NCBI GenBank assembly: GCA_964555705.1
Contig: CAZKTN010000057.1
Span: 1-10,693 of the forward strand
Origin: ZLKRG44 sp964555705
GTDB taxonomy: Bacteria; Planctomycetota; Phycisphaerae; Phycisphaerales; SM1A02
DNA: 10,693 nucleotides
Direction of reading: 5' to 3'
Each line of letters begins with the position of its first letter. The first letter of the stretch is position 1. This document shows, one piece after another, positions 1 to 5,870 of this stretch. The notes under the pieces are model-generated. The model was not told where the DNA came from, made no database searches, and saw only the letters and a list, made by a program, of their open reading frames with translations. A program made the translations under genes and the position numbers.

Positions 1-1176
1 TCACCCCCAGGCCGCGAGCAGCGAGCTCAGGTCAACGCCGTCCACGACCCCGCTTCCATCGATGTCGGCCGTGCTGCCCGTCTGGCCCCATGCGGCGAGC
101 AGGATGCTCAAGTCAGTGCCGTCGACGTGGCCATCCGCATTGAGATCCGCCACCATGATCGGCACAAGGCGCACCGACTCGGTGACCGCAAATGTAGGAC
201 CGCGCCGGGCCGTGGCAAGGATCATGCGCCGGCTGTTGATCTCCGATGCGCCAGTGACCGCCCAGGAGCCATCGGCAGGATCGATGAGCGTGTCGAGCGA
301 GAGGTTCGGCTCGCCGACAAACGACACCCAGTTGCCGCCGCTGTAGACGTACGCGACGGCATCGCCCTGATCGTTGATCGATGTCGCCGACGTGGTCGTG
401 GCGCATCCGCCAATGAAGTCCCACCCGTGGCCAGGCCGGTAGCGCACTGGGAACGTGCTGCACCCCGAGAACCCGAGGATGTGGCCGCAGAATGCGCCGG
501 AGTTCGAGAAGTCGGTGCTCACAACGCCTTGCCAGTTGCCGGGCGGCAGAGGGATCGTGGTCGACACCATCGTGTCGAGGTCCAGCAGCGTGTTCCATGC
601 GAGCACGATCCGGTCGTCATTCACGCCAGCCGGCAGCGCAAGGTCGGGCAGCAGCTGCGCACCGGCAGGCGTGAACCGCACGGCGCGCGAGTACATGCCT
701 AGGCCAATGCCGCCAGACCCGCCCACGATATCGCCATGCGCATTCACCGCAGTCGCGGTCGAGTACTGGTCGCCCGGCCATGCCTGCAGCAGCTCGAACT
801 GCCAACCAGAATCCGTACGCCGCCACGCGGCCGCATGCGAACCGACGGATGCGATTGTGCCGATCGACACTGCACCGACAATGAGACCCTGCTCGTTCAG
901 CTGGTACGCATCCGCGCTGGCCCATGTCAGCGGTACCGGGAGCAGCTCGAGCGAACCATCGCGCGCCGCAAAGAACGCGCGACCGATCGACTGTGCAGAG
1001 AGCTGGCGACCTACCACATCACCGCGCTCGTTCATCGCGAACGCCTGAAGCCCGGTACCGATCGGCTCGACGCGGTAGGTCGGAGGCACGGCGCACGCGA
1101 CGCGATGCGACATGAGCGCGCAGCCGACTGCGGCTGCCAGGTGAGAGATCCTGATTCTGCCAGCCGCCATAGGCAT
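1..1176 (-). CDS. Secreted HAF-repeat-like protein with twin C-terminal dockerin-like repeats
   Basis: A 391-residue protein from ATG at 1176; the TGA stop is the first three bases of the window, so the gene is complete. The frame stays open upstream into the N gap, but this start gives a signal peptide: Arg residues at 7 and 9, a hydrophobic stretch at 12-22, and likely cleavage after Ala-Cys-Ala near residue 29. ATG at 1170 is an alternative, and no good ribosome binding site decides between them. The body carries HAF-like repeats with an 'xAxxxNxxGxxVG' pattern near residues 46-56, 89-101, 141-152 and, weaker, 264-274. Two dockerin-like calcium-loop repeats (DxNxDGxVxGxDLxxLL) lie at 344-364 and 371-391, and the second ends the protein at Trp-Gly. 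HAF repeats are known from predicted extracellular proteins of undefined function. Role and partner are unknown; export and a calcium-binding tail are inferred. Confidence 0.85.
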   Translation of the reverse strand: MPMAAGRIRISHLAAAVGCALMSHRVACAVPPTYRVEPIGTGLQAFAMNERGDVVGRQLSAQSIGRAFFAARDGSLELLPVPLTWASADAYQLNEQGLIVGAVSIGTIASVGSHAAAWRRTDSGWQFELLQAWPGDQYSTATAVNAHGDIVGGSGGIGLGMYSRAVRFTPAGAQLLPDLALPAGVNDDRIVLAWNTLLDLDTMVSTTIPLPPGNWQGVVSTDFSNSGAFCGHILGFSGCSTFPVRYRPGHGWDFIGGCATTTSATSINDQGDAVAYVYSGGNWVSFVGEPNLSLDTLIDPADGSWAVTGASEINSRRMILATARRGPTFAVTESVRLVPIMVADLNADGHVDGTDLSILLAAWGQTGSTADIDGSGVVDGVDLSSLLAAWG

Positions 1177-1234
1177 GACACCGAAGTATCGGACTGCACA
1201 CCGCCATCCGCAAGCGAAACCTGTTGATTCCGGG

Positions 1235-1301
1235 CTATTGGGGCGCCGTCCCCAACCCCCTGAACATGAACCACGCTGCCGCGACGAGGCACAGTCCGGC
1301 C
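1235..1301 (-). CDS. 3' end of a small membrane protein gene cut by the assembly gap
   Basis: Reading away from gap 1 on the minus strand, one frame encodes AGLCLVAAAWFMFRGLGTAPQ-minus-the-first-residue (GLCLVAAAWFMFRGLGTAPQ) and stops at TAG 1235-1237. The hydrophobic stretch followed by a short polar tail resembles the last membrane helix of a protein. On the far side of the gap an ATG at 1413 begins Met-Ile-Thr-Leu on the same strand. It could be the N-terminus, which would make a very small single-helix protein between the LOG gene and the HAF-repeat gene. The gap's true length and frame are unknown, so that link is a guess. No family recognised. Confidence 0.35.
1238..1255. repeat. Short perfect inverted repeat
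   Basis: TTGGGG (1238-1243), six bases, then CCCCAA (1250-1255). The hairpin lies at the very end of the partial membrane-protein frame and about 60 bases upstream of the HAF-repeat gene start. There is no T-run on either side, so I do not call it an intrinsic terminator; chance in G-rich DNA is possible. Confidence 0.3.
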
Positions 1302-1401
1302 NNNNNNNNNNNNNNNNNNNNNNNNNNNNNNNNNNNNNNNNNNNNNNNNNNNNNNNNNNNNNNNNNNNNNNNNNNNNNNNNNNNNNNNNNNNNNNNNNNN
1401 N
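1302..1401. other. Assembly gap 1 (100 N), true gap
   Basis: Exactly 100 N, the usual placeholder for unknown length. Unlike the other two gaps, the bases on its two sides do not match each other, so real sequence is missing here. It interrupts the region between the LOG-family gene and the HAF-repeat gene. Confidence 0.98.
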
Positions 1402-1427
1402 GAGCGTGATCATGGCGCGGCAAGGTA

Positions 1428-1459
1428 GGCGCAGGGACACCCAGCGGCGTGACTGCGCC
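1428..1459 (-). terminator. Hairpin just downstream of the LOG-family gene
   Basis: On the minus strand the RNA can form a 7-bp stem GGCGCAG/CTGCGCC, a 2x2 internal loop, then a 5-bp inner stem ACGCC/GGTGT (one G-U pair) around a 4-base loop. It begins 2 bases after the LOG gene stop at 1462. No T-run follows, so it may be a weak or Rho-assisted terminator, or an RNA-stabilising 3' hairpin. Confidence 0.4.
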
Positions 1460-1461
1460 GG

Positions 1462-2307
1462 CTACCTCTCGAGCAGCCACCACCGCGGCCTGGGCGGCAC
1501 GCCGCGCCGCAGGCCGAACTTGCGCTGCGACATCTCCACCACATAGTCGGCCGCCTCCTTCGGGTCGTCGGTCACGTGAAAGAGGTCGATGTCGCCCGGC
1601 GATATGGTGCCATCGGGGATCATCCGGCTGCGCAGGAACTCATCGAGCTCGCTCCAGTAGGACCGGCCCATCACCACGATCGGGAACCCGGAGATCTTCG
1701 CAGTCTGCACGAGCGTCAGCGTCTCGAAGAGCTCGTCCATCGTGCCGTAGCCGCCTGGCAGCACCACGAACCCGTAGGAGTACTTCAGCAGCATCACCTT
1801 GCGCACGAAGAAGTACTTGAACTCGATGCACCGGTCGCAGTATGGATTGGGATCCTGCTCCATCGGAAGCACGATGTTGCATCCGAGACTCGGGGCTCCG
1901 ACCTCGCGCGCGCCGCGGTTGGCGGCCTCCATGATGCCCGGCCCGCCGCCGGTCATCACCGTGAATCCGCCGCGGCCAAGCTCAGCGCCGACCTGCCGGC
2001 CCATCTCGTACCAGGGCGTGCCAGGCGGAAAGCGCGCGCTGCCGAAGACCGTCACGCACGGTCCCACGAAGTGCAGTTGCCGGAACCCGCGGATGAACTC
2101 TGCGGCGATACGCACCGTGCGCCAAAGCTCCTCGAGGCGCGGGCGCGTGCCGGCGAGCATCAGCCGCTCCGGCGGCGTGCCCGGCACGTGCTGCGCGTCC
2201 GCCGCCGCGGACTTGCTGACCTCGATGGGCGGCGGGCTGCTCACGGCGCCCAATCCTAGGCATGGATGCGCCGCCCAATTGCCCGGCACGGACGTGGCCG
2301 CGACCAA
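1462..2307 (-). CDS. LOG family protein (TIGR00730-type Rossmann-fold nucleotide phosphoribohydrolase)
   Basis: 281 residues from ATG 2307. LOG-family enzymes cleave nucleoside 5'-monophosphates to free base plus ribose 5-phosphate, including cytokinin precursors; in many bacteria the physiological substrate is unknown. Visible hallmarks are GGGPGIMEAANRGA at 120-133, Arg169-Lys170, and the nucleotide-binding signature PGGYGTMDE at 184-192 followed by LFE. The first 75 or so residues precede the conserved fold and look low-complexity (Pro/Ala/Ser), so translation may start later. GTG at 2244 is preceded by AGGA about 10 bases upstream and is a reasonable alternative that trims 21 residues. 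The gene starts 33 bases after the katG stop on the same strand, so read-through from katG is possible. Cytosolic. Family assignment is secure; cytokinin-type activity is not shown by sequence alone. Confidence 0.9.
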   Translation of the reverse strand: MVAATSVPGNWAAHPCLGLGAVSSPPPIEVSKSAAADAQHVPGTPPERLMLAGTRPRLEELWRTVRIAAEFIRGFRQLHFVGPCVTVFGSARFPPGTPWYEMGRQVGAELGRGGFTVMTGGGPGIMEAANRGAREVGAPSLGCNIVLPMEQDPNPYCDRCIEFKYFFVRKVMLLKYSYGFVVLPGGYGTMDELFETLTLVQTAKISGFPIVVMGRSYWSELDEFLRSRMIPDGTISPGDIDLFHVTDDPKEAADYVVEMSQRKFGLRRGVPPRPRWWLLER

Positions 2308-2340
2308 GCCGCAACGACAACAGACGTGGCGCCAAACTCC

Positions 2341-4551
2341 TTATGAGGCCAGGTCGAAGCGGTCCAGGTTCATCACCTTGTGCCACGCCGCGACGAAGTC
2401 GTGCACGAACTTCTCCTTCGCGTCGTCGCATGCGTAGACCTCGGCGAGCGCCCTGAGCTCGGAGTTCGACCCGAACAGCAGGTCAACGCGCGTGGCCGTC
2501 CACTTCGGCTTGCCCGTCGTGCGGTCGCGGCCCTCGAACGTCTCCTCGTCGGCGTCCGCGGGCGACCACACGGTGCCCATGTCCACCAGGTTCACGAAGA
2601 AGTCGTTGCTCAGCGTGCCGGGGCGGCCCGTGAGCACGCCGTGCGCAGAGCCGTCAAAGTTCGCGCCCATCGCGCGCATGCCGCCTACAAGTGCCGTCAT
2701 CTCCGGCGCCGTCAGGGTGAGCAGGTCAGCCTTGTCGACGAGCAGCTGCTCGGCCCGGCGCGCATGTCCATCCGCGAGGTAGTTGCGGAAGCCGTCAGCA
2801 GTCGGCTCGAGCACCGCAAAGGATGCCGCGTCGGTGTGCTCGGCGGTCGCATCGGTGCGGCCCGGCGTGAAAGGCACCGTCACGGTGACCCCTGCTGCCT
2901 TCGCCGCGTGCTCGACGGCCGCGCACCCGGCCAGCACGATGAGGTCCGCGATCGACACATGCTTCTTGACGCCGGCGCTGGCCGCGTTGAACTCGGCCTG
3001 GATCGCCTCAAGCGACTTCAGGACCTTCGCGAGCTCCGCAGGATTGTTCGCCGCCCAGTCCTTCTGCGGCGCAAGGCGGATGCGCGCGCCGTTGGCGCCG
3101 CCACGCTTGTCGGTGCCGCGGAAGGTGGATGCCGATGCCCACGCAGTGCGCACAAGCTGCGCCACCGTCAGCCCCGATGCCATCACCTTGGCCTTGAGCG
3201 CCGCAATGTCCTTCGCGTCGACAAGCGTGTGCGTGACTGCAGGAACGGGATCCTGCCAGACCAGCGTCTCCTTCGGCACCATCGTGCCGAGGTAACGGGA
3301 CTTCGGCCCCATGTCGCGGTGGGTGAGCTTGAACCATGCGCGCGCGAACGCGTCCGCGAACTCGGCCGGGTTCTTGTGGAAGCGCCGCGAGATCGGCTCG
3401 TACGCGGGATCCATGCGCAGCGAAAGGTCCGTCGTGAGCATCACCGGCGCGTGCCGGCGCTTGGGGTCATGCGCATCCGGCACCGCGTTCTTCGCGGACT
3501 CGTCCGTGGGGATCCACTGGTGGGCGCCTGCGGGGCTCTTCGTGAGCTTCCACTCGTAGCGGAAGAGCGTGTCGAAGTAGCTGTTGTCCCACTGCGTCGG
3601 CGTGGGCGTCCATGCGCCCTCGAGGCCGCTGGTGATCGTGTCGCTGCCATGGCCGGTGCCGAAGCTGCTCTTCCACCCGAGGCCCATCTGGTGCAGGGGC
3701 GAAGCCTCCGGATCCGGACCAAGGTTCGACGCCGGCGCAGCGCCATGGTTCTTGCCGAAGGTGTGGCCACCTGCGATCAGCGCCACGGTCTCCTCGTCGT
3801 TCATCGCCATGCGGCCGAACGTCTCGCGGATGTCGTGCGCCGCAAGGAGCGGGTCTGGGTTGCCATTGGGCCCCTCGGGGTTCACGTAGATGAGCCCCAT
3901 CTGCACGGCCGCGAGCGGGTTCTCGAGCTCACGCTGGCCGCGGTAGCGCTTGTCTCCAAGCCACGTTCCCTCCACGCCCCAGTAGGTCCCATCCGGCTCC
4001 CACACATCGGCACGGCCGCCGCCAAAGCCGAAGGTCTTGAATCCCATCGATTCGAGCGCCACATTCCCGGTGAGCACCATCAGGTCGGCCCATGAGAGCT
4101 TGCGGCCGTACTTGCGCTTGATCGGCCACAGCAGGCGACGCGCCTTGTCCAGGTTGACGTTGTCGGGCCAGCTGTCAAGGGGCGCGAAGCGCTGCATGCC
4201 CGTGCCGGCACCGCCACGGCCATCGCTGATGCGGTACGTGCCTGCAGCGTGCCACGCCATGCGGATGAAGAGCGGCCCGTAGTGTCCATAGTCCGCAGGC
4301 CACCACGGCTGCGAGTCGGTCATCAGCGCGCGAAGGTCGGCGCAGACGGCGGCAAGGTCCAGCGACTTGAACTCGGTGGAGTAGTCGAACCCGCGCCCCA
4401 TCGGATCGGCCTTCTCGGAGTTGCGGCGGAGCACGGCGAGATCCACCTGGTCCGGCCACCAGTCGCGGTTCGTCATGCCCTCTGACGTGTTCTGCTGGAA
4501 TCCGCTCATGAAGGGGCAGCGGCTGGTCGCTGGGGTCATCGTGGCGCTCAT
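2341..4551 (-). CDS. katG: Catalase-peroxidase
   Basis: 736 residues, normal length for bacterial KatG (726-740). It is a bifunctional haem enzyme that dismutates hydrogen peroxide and has broad peroxidase activity. Distal residues Arg97, Trp100 and His101 lie in RMAWHAAGTYR. The Trp-Tyr-Met adduct characteristic of KatG is complete (Trp100, Tyr222 in GLIYVNPEGPNG, Met248 in GRMAMND). The proximal haem ligand is His263 (GGHTFGK), with Trp314 and an Asp near 375 as proximal partners. Ser308 matches the Mycobacterium Ser315 position, and a mobile Arg is expected near 419. The second, haem-less peroxidase-like half follows from about residue 430. The frame is open to 4644, but ATG 4551 has a strong AAGGAGAG site and begins at the usual KatG N-terminus (CPFMSG). 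No signal peptide, so cytosolic. Divergent from the doxX-like gene and upstream of the LOG gene. Confidence 0.98.
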   Translation of the reverse strand: MSATMTPATSRCPFMSGFQQNTSEGMTNRDWWPDQVDLAVLRRNSEKADPMGRGFDYSTEFKSLDLAAVCADLRALMTDSQPWWPADYGHYGPLFIRMAWHAAGTYRISDGRGGAGTGMQRFAPLDSWPDNVNLDKARRLLWPIKRKYGRKLSWADLMVLTGNVALESMGFKTFGFGGGRADVWEPDGTYWGVEGTWLGDKRYRGQRELENPLAAVQMGLIYVNPEGPNGNPDPLLAAHDIRETFGRMAMNDEETVALIAGGHTFGKNHGAAPASNLGPDPEASPLHQMGLGWKSSFGTGHGSDTITSGLEGAWTPTPTQWDNSYFDTLFRYEWKLTKSPAGAHQWIPTDESAKNAVPDAHDPKRRHAPVMLTTDLSLRMDPAYEPISRRFHKNPAEFADAFARAWFKLTHRDMGPKSRYLGTMVPKETLVWQDPVPAVTHTLVDAKDIAALKAKVMASGLTVAQLVRTAWASASTFRGTDKRGGANGARIRLAPQKDWAANNPAELAKVLKSLEAIQAEFNAASAGVKKHVSIADLIVLAGCAAVEHAAKAAGVTVTVPFTPGRTDATAEHTDAASFAVLEPTADGFRNYLADGHARRAEQLLVDKADLLTLTAPEMTALVGGMRAMGANFDGSAHGVLTGRPGTLSNDFFVNLVDMGTVWSPADADEETFEGRDRTTGKPKWTATRVDLLFGSNSELRALAEVYACDDAKEKFVHDFVAAWHKVMNLDRFDLAS

Positions 4552-4556
4552 GTCAT

Positions 4557-4564
4557 CTCTCCTT
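4557..4564 (-). promoter_or_regulatory. Ribosome binding site fixing the katG start
   Basis: AAGGAGAG on the minus strand, five bases before ATG 4551 (seven from the AGGAG core). This is the clearest Shine-Dalgarno match in the window and rules out the longer in-frame start near 4644. Confidence 0.8.
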
Positions 4565-4611
4565 GGTGTGCGATCGCAGAATGAGGGGACAGATACGATA
4601 TCCGCGCAGCG

Positions 4612-4627
4612 CCACGGATGCACGTGG
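4612..4627. promoter_or_regulatory. Operator-like inverted repeat between katG and doxX-like gene
   Basis: CCACG (4612-4616), six bases, CGTGG (4623-4627), a perfect 5-bp dyad in the 113-base divergent intergenic region. Further CCACG copies lie at 4641-4645 and 4660-4664, and a 10-bp palindrome CCTGATCAGG at 4646-4655 overlaps the doxX-like ribosome site. A shared regulator binding here is a hypothesis; I saw no convincing -35/-10 pair for either gene. Confidence 0.3.
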
Positions 4628-4664
4628 AGTTGCGATTCACCCACGCCTGATCAGGGTTTCCACG

Positions 4665-5084
4665 ATGCTCGACCGACTGCTCGATCCGATTGCGTCTGCG
4701 CAGCTGCTCGCCTCCGCGCTGCTGGCGATCCTCTTCCTCCAGTCCGGAATCGACAAGGTCGTGGACTTTCGCGGCAACCTGCAGTGGCTCACGGGGCACT
4801 TCGCAAAGAGCCCCCTGAAGTCGATGGTGACGCCGATGCTGGCGACCATCCTCGTCACCGAGTGCGCGGCAGGCGCGATCTGCGCCATGGGCACAGCCCA
4901 GATCGCGAGCTCGGGCGACACCATGTGGGCCCTGCGAGGTGCGCAGCTCGCGGCCCTCAACATCGTCATGCTCTTCTTCGGGCAAAGGCTCGCGAAGGAC
5001 TACGCGGGCGCCGCCGCGCTGATCCCCTACTTCATCCTGTCCATCGGCTCGGTCATCGTGCTCGGCCTCGAGCCTGGCACCTGA
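4665..5084 (+). CDS. DoxX-like integral membrane protein
   Basis: 139 residues with four predicted membrane helices near 11-27, 55-78, 90-106 and 115-134. The loop after helix 1 (FLQSGIDKVVDFRGN) resembles the 'SGxxKxxDF' signature of the DoxX/DoxD-like superfamily, and length and topology fit. ATG 4665 is preceded by AGGG at 8 bases; the upstream in-frame codons from 4563 overlap the katG leader and are hydrophilic, so they are excluded. DoxX proteins have been tied to quinone-linked redox chemistry, and in Mycobacterium to an oxidative-stress membrane complex with superoxide dismutase and a thiosulfate sulfurtransferase. Lying head-to-head with katG, a redox-stress role is a reasonable inference but the substrate is unknown. 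It converges with the next gene, leaving 21 bases between stops. Confidence 0.7.
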   Translation: MLDRLLDPIASAQLLASALLAILFLQSGIDKVVDFRGNLQWLTGHFAKSPLKSMVTPMLATILVTECAAGAICAMGTAQIASSGDTMWALRGAQLAALNIVMLFFGQRLAKDYAGAAALIPYFILSIGSVIVLGLEPGT

Positions 5085-5105
5085 GCGCGCACTTCGGCCG
5101 TCCGG

Positions 5106-5686
5106 CTAGGGCAGGTCGTCGCCCACGACAGCGGCCCACGTGGGCAAGCCAACGAACACCACGACGCCGAAGGTCATCGCCGTCCCGAGGCCGAGCGTGC
5201 GCCAGTCCAGCACCAGCGCCGCGACGATCAGGGCCATGGCAAGAATTCCGAACACGAGCGTCGCAAGGATCCGCGCACCGATGCGCTCCCGCGCAACGAG
5301 GGCCGAGTGCGTATCAGGTCGAGGGCCCCTCACGGACACCTCGCGAAGCGCACGGGACCGAGCCTCGGTCATCTCAAGCGACGCGTACATCAGGTAGAGG
5401 ATCCCGATGATGCATGCGGGCGCCCANNNNNNNNNNNNNNNNNNNNNNNNNNNNNNNNNNNNNNNNNNNNNNNNNNNNNNNNNNNNNNNNNNNNNNNNNN
5501 NNNNNNNNNNNNNNNNNNNNNNNNNNTCTCAAGCGACGCGTACATCAGGTAGAGGATCCCGATGATGCATGCGGGCGCCCACGCCCATGCCCACCAACGC
5601 ATGACCGCAAGCATGGCGGCTGCGATCAGCAGGCATACCGCAGCATGCCTGGTCCAGCTCGCACGATGAGCGGCAGGCGTGGACAT
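5106..5686 (-). CDS. Four-helix membrane protein of unknown function, interrupted by assembly gap 2
   Basis: As deposited the gene is split by 100 N. Merging the identical 55-bp ends (5372-5426 and 5527-5581) gives a continuous 141-residue protein from ATG 5686 to TAG 5106-5108. Met-Tyr-Ala-Ser-Leu-Glu, encoded on both sides, joins in frame to Met-Thr-Glu-Ala. Predicted helices lie near 14-30, 33-50, 87-108 and 113-134, with a charged Arg/Glu-rich loop at 54-87. The Trp-rich segment RWWAWAWAP joins the first two helices. The start is uncertain: ATG 5728 and ATG 5737 are in frame upstream and none has a strong ribosome site. The N-terminus is divergent from the RCC1-repeat gene. I do not recognise a family. 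Confidence 0.65.
5372..5426. repeat. 55-bp contig-end duplicate, left copy (gap 2)
   Basis: Identical over all 55 bases to 5527-5581. It ends exactly at the first N, as expected for an unmerged assembly overlap rather than a biological repeat. Confidence 0.95.
5427..5526. other. Assembly gap 2 (100 N), likely zero-length
   Basis: Exactly 100 N flanked by the same 55 bp on both sides. Removing the gap and one copy restores the membrane-protein frame, so little or no sequence is probably missing. Confidence 0.95.
5527..5581. repeat. 55-bp contig-end duplicate, right copy (gap 2)
   Basis: Begins directly after the last N and matches 5372-5426 base for base. Both copies encode the same short stretch of the four-helix membrane protein on the minus strand. 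Confidence 0.95.
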
Positions 5687-5808
5687 CGGATGTGGCGTAC
5701 GGACCTCGGTGACAGCTGCTCTACGCATGTTGTGCATCTCGGTTGGTTCCTGGCCACACAGCCATGGATGCGTCCCGCATTGCCCGGCGCCCCGAAAGGC
5801 TGAGTCGA

Positions 5809-5820
5809 AAATCGCGATTT
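5809..5820. promoter_or_regulatory. Perfect palindrome upstream of the RCC1-repeat gene
   Basis: AAATCGCGATTT, a 12-bp perfect palindrome 50 bases before ATG 5871, in the divergent region with the four-helix membrane protein. It is A/T-flanked in an otherwise GC-rich stretch, as many repressor operators are. No regulator gene is nearby and no clear promoter hexamers were found, so operator function is a guess. Confidence 0.35.
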
Positions 5821-5870
5821 GTCCCAAGCGAACGGCAATGTGCGCACCCTTGCCGGCTCTGTCGGGTGCC

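Noticed and set aside
127..702. Long plus-strand frames opposite the HAF-repeat gene
   Set aside because: The minus-strand product has a signal peptide, repeats and twin dockerin-like ends; the plus products are Arg-rich and patternless.
2380..4095. A 571-codon open frame on the plus strand, antisense to katG
   Set aside because: It is an Arg/His/Val-rich translation with no domain, lying opposite a textbook katG with all catalytic residues. High GC removes stops from the opposite strand.
5372..5581. 55-bp direct repeats as target duplications or attachment sites of an inserted element
   Set aside because: They abut the Ns exactly, are the same length at two unrelated loci, and collapse in frame. 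Target duplications of 55 bp would be exceptional.
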